From an uncultured Spirochaetaceae bacterium (GTDB lineage Bacteria > Spirochaetota > Spirochaetia > Treponematales > Treponemataceae): a stretch of 32,460 nt of DNA. This document shows, piece after piece, positions 30,909 to 32,460 of the stretch. Position 1 is the first letter of the stretch. Every line of letters begins with the position of its first letter. The stretch spans positions 1 to 32,460 of the forward strand of contig CACZPR010000054.1 in the NCBI GenBank assembly GCA_902783155.1, in the 5' to 3' direction. The position numbers were made by a program, and so were the translations under genes. A model generated the notes under the pieces. That model did no database searches and was not told the DNA's origin. It saw only the letters and a program-made list of their open reading frames with translations.

Positions 30909-32270
30909 ATGAAAGTTATTGTTGTTGGAAGCGGCGGTCGTGAGCACGCCATTGCATGGAAACTTGCCCAGAGTGTGGCTGTTTCTGAAGTTATCTGTGT
31001 ACCTGGAAATGGTGGTACTGGTCAGGAAGCAAAGTGCAGGAACATCAATCCTGTGGACTGCGATTATCTTGGCGGTGTGACCGGCAATGATGTCTATGTC
31101 CAGATTGCGAGGCACGAGGGGTGTACTCTGGCCGTGATTGGTCCTGAAAATCCCTTGGCCGAGGGACTTGCCGATTCGTTTTGGGCGGCTGACATTTTGA
31201 CTGTCGGTCCAAAGAAGGCGGCGGCGCAACTTGAGGCCAGCAAGGATTTGGCTAAATCTTTTATGAAAAAATATGGCGTGGCCTGTGCGAAGAGCGAAAC
31301 TTTTACAGACAAGGACAAGGCTCTTGAATATATTGAAAAAATAGGTGCGCCAATTGTTGTAAAGGCTGACGGTCTTGCGGCGGGAAAGGGAGTCGTTGTT
31401 GCAAAAACTGTTGACGAAGCCCGGGATGCGGTTGTTTCAATGATGGAACACAATTTGCTTGGAGAGGCCGGTTCAAAACTTGTGATTGAAGAATATCTTC
31501 GCGGAACAGAGATTTCCGTTTTGGCGGCAGTTTCTTCAACTCCGGATTTTGCAAAGTCTGGGAAATCATGTATTGTGCCGTTTGTTTCCGCGCGCGACCA
31601 CAAGCGTCTTCAGGATGGTGCGAAGGGACCCAATACAGGTGGAATGGGCGCAGTTGCTCCTGTTGATGATTTTACGGACGACCTTAAGCAGAAGTTTATG
31701 AAGGACATTCTGGAGCCGACATTGAATGGCATTGTGGCCGAAGGATTTGATTACCGTGGATTCATTTTCTTTGGAATCATGCTGACTGCCGATGGACCGA
31801 AATGTCTTGAATACAATGTGCGTCTTGGAGACCCTGAGACACAGGCGGTTCTTCCGCTTATGGATTTTGATTTTGAGCATCTTTGCGAGGCTATTGTTGA
31901 TGGCGAACTGAAAACGTTCAAGATGGCATGGAGACCGGGATATGTTGTTGCCCCTGTGGCCGTGAGCGGTGGTTATCCGCATGGATATAAAAAGGGCATC
32001 CCGATTTTCTGCGGAAAGGATTCGCTCATCTCAACCGGCGCAAAAGTGTTTATTGCCGGAGCCATATTGGACAGACGTTCGGACAGAATCACAAGTCCGG
32101 ACCGCACGGGTCTAATTACAAGCGGGGGAAGGGTCTTGGCCTGCTCCGGCTATGGAACAAGTTTTGACGAGGCTTGGAACAAGGCATACAATGCTCTGAA
32201 CACAATTTCTTTTGAAGGAATATTCTACCGCAGGGACATTGGTCTTCCGGGTGCGGCAGAATCAAATTAG
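30909..32270 (+). CDS. purD: phosphoribosylamine-glycine ligase PurD
   Basis: This 453-residue enzyme joins glycine to phosphoribosylamine with ATP, the second step of purine synthesis. It begins KVIVVGSGGREHAIAWKLAQ, the classic PurD start, and has the ATP-grasp text VVKADGLAAGKGVVVA (about 150-166), PNTGGMGA (about 248) and EYNVRLGDPETQ (about 300-311), which positions Mg-ATP. It is slightly longer than the usual ~425 residues. An in-frame TTG at 30873 is rejected because it coincides with the -35 box. The start codon sits at the predicted transcription start, so the mRNA should be leaderless. No other purine genes are in the window; a terminator follows at 32300. Confidence 0.95.
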   Translation: MKVIVVGSGGREHAIAWKLAQSVAVSEVICVPGNGGTGQEAKCRNINPVDCDYLGGVTGNDVYVQIARHEGCTLAVIGPENPLAEGLADSFWAADILTVGPKKAAAQLEASKDLAKSFMKKYGVACAKSETFTDKDKALEYIEKIGAPIVVKADGLAAGKGVVVAKTVDEARDAVVSMMEHNLLGEAGSKLVIEEYLRGTEISVLAAVSSTPDFAKSGKSCIVPFVSARDHKRLQDGAKGPNTGGMGAVAPVDDFTDDLKQKFMKDILEPTLNGIVAEGFDYRGFIFFGIMLTADGPKCLEYNVRLGDPETQAVLPLMDFDFEHLCEAIVDGELKTFKMAWRPGYVVAPVAVSGGYPHGYKKGIPIFCGKDSLISTGAKVFIAGAILDRRSDRITSPDRTGLITSGGRVLACSGYGTSFDEAWNKAYNALNTISFEGIFYRRDIGLPGAAESN

Positions 32271-32299
32271 TCTGTAAAAGGCTTTCCTAAAAAAATTAG

Positions 32300-32328
32300 T
32301 CCTCCGTCGTGTGGCGGAGGATTTTTTT
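32300..32328. terminator. bidirectional intrinsic terminator after purD
   Basis: TCCTCCG (32300-32306) pairs with CGGAGGA (32315-32321), followed by seven Ts; the minus strand also has a T-rich run. It would serve purD and the converging gene at the right edge. Confidence 0.85.
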
Positions 32329-32354
32329 GTTGCCAGATTTATTAATTGATAAAA

Positions 32355-32459
32355 TCAATAATAATATCTGTCCGCTTTTTCCTGCAAGGTCGAAACAAGG
32401 TCAACAAGGTACTCCTGTTCGATTATGTCACAGAAATCGTGCAGCTGAGCGGGTGTGAA
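32355..32459 (-). CDS. 3' end of an unidentified minus-strand gene
   Basis: The frame is open from the right edge to a TGA at 32355-32357 and gives the last 34 residues, FTPAQLHDFCDIIEQEYLV followed by a DLVSTLQEKADRYYY end. It reads as an amphipathic helical C-terminus. Its position, converging on the terminator at 32300-32328, supports a real gene. No family can be named from this fragment. Confidence 0.5.
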   Translation of the reverse strand, partial: FTPAQLHDFCDIIEQEYLVDLVSTLQEKADRYYY

Positions 32460-32460
32460 A

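Noticed and set aside
1..32460. tRNA, rRNA, insertion sequence or phage genes
   Set aside because: No cloverleaf, rRNA text, transposase, integrase or structural phage gene was seen in any gap or frame.

Overview
The window looks like chromosomal DNA of a treponeme or a close spirochaete relative. This rests on gene content: a FlgM-type anti-sigma factor behind a flagellar sigma-28-like promoter, an rSAM/lipoprotein pair, a PyrK-PyrD fusion, many lipoproteins with loose lipoboxes, and a very long-linker FtsK. Nothing in the window names the species.

Region 1 (1-3120) is an AT-rich accessory island of toxin-antitoxin-like genes. It holds a PIN-domain 3' end, a DUF3990 gene followed by two DUF3791-like genes, an intact Fic AMP-transferase, and small truncated DUF3791-like remnants. 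Two genes share a nearly identical ~97-bp 3' end, and terminator-like repeats suggest past shuffling. Region 2 (3120-3559) has no gene but two strong hairpins and a possible promoter.

Region 3 (3560-9803) is one operon for envelope traffic: a MacB/LolD-type ATPase, two FtsX-type permeases, a LolA-like periplasmic protein and an outer-membrane barrel-like protein, tightly spaced and partly translationally coupled. Region 4 (9828-12869) has a clear promoter driving a lipoprotein, a SPASM-type radical SAM enzyme and a second lipoprotein (the poorly understood rSAM/lipoprotein system), followed by two opposite-strand exported proteins.

Region 5 (13061-18803) holds a mini LuxR-type regulator behind a triple half-site, then a PyrK-PyrD fusion, a THUMP-type RNA methyltransferase, a TetR regulator, and a PrsW-like membrane protease fused to an AT-hook/histone-like repeat tail that also has its own internal ribosome binding site. 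Region 6 (18830-23750) is a GH18 protein and FtsK on the minus strand. Region 7 (24022-32328) is plus-strand: RsmI, FlgM, a structured non-coding segment, an Fe-ADH-fold protein lacking every metal ligand, a SpoU methyltransferase, a GHKL-HDOD fusion, an unknown acidic protein and PurD. The 3' end of another minus-strand gene closes the window.

A theme across the core part is that five genes (pyrKD, the THUMP methyltransferase, prsW-like, rsmI, purD) have a -10 box ending only 6-8 nt before the start codon and no Shine-Dalgarno sequence, which predicts leaderless mRNAs. Most other genes carry strong GGAGG-type sites. The most unusual candidates are the PrsW/AT-hook fusion with an internal start, the rSAM/lipoprotein operon, the ligand-less Fe-ADH homologue, and the sigma-28-type promoter buried in the end of rsmI.
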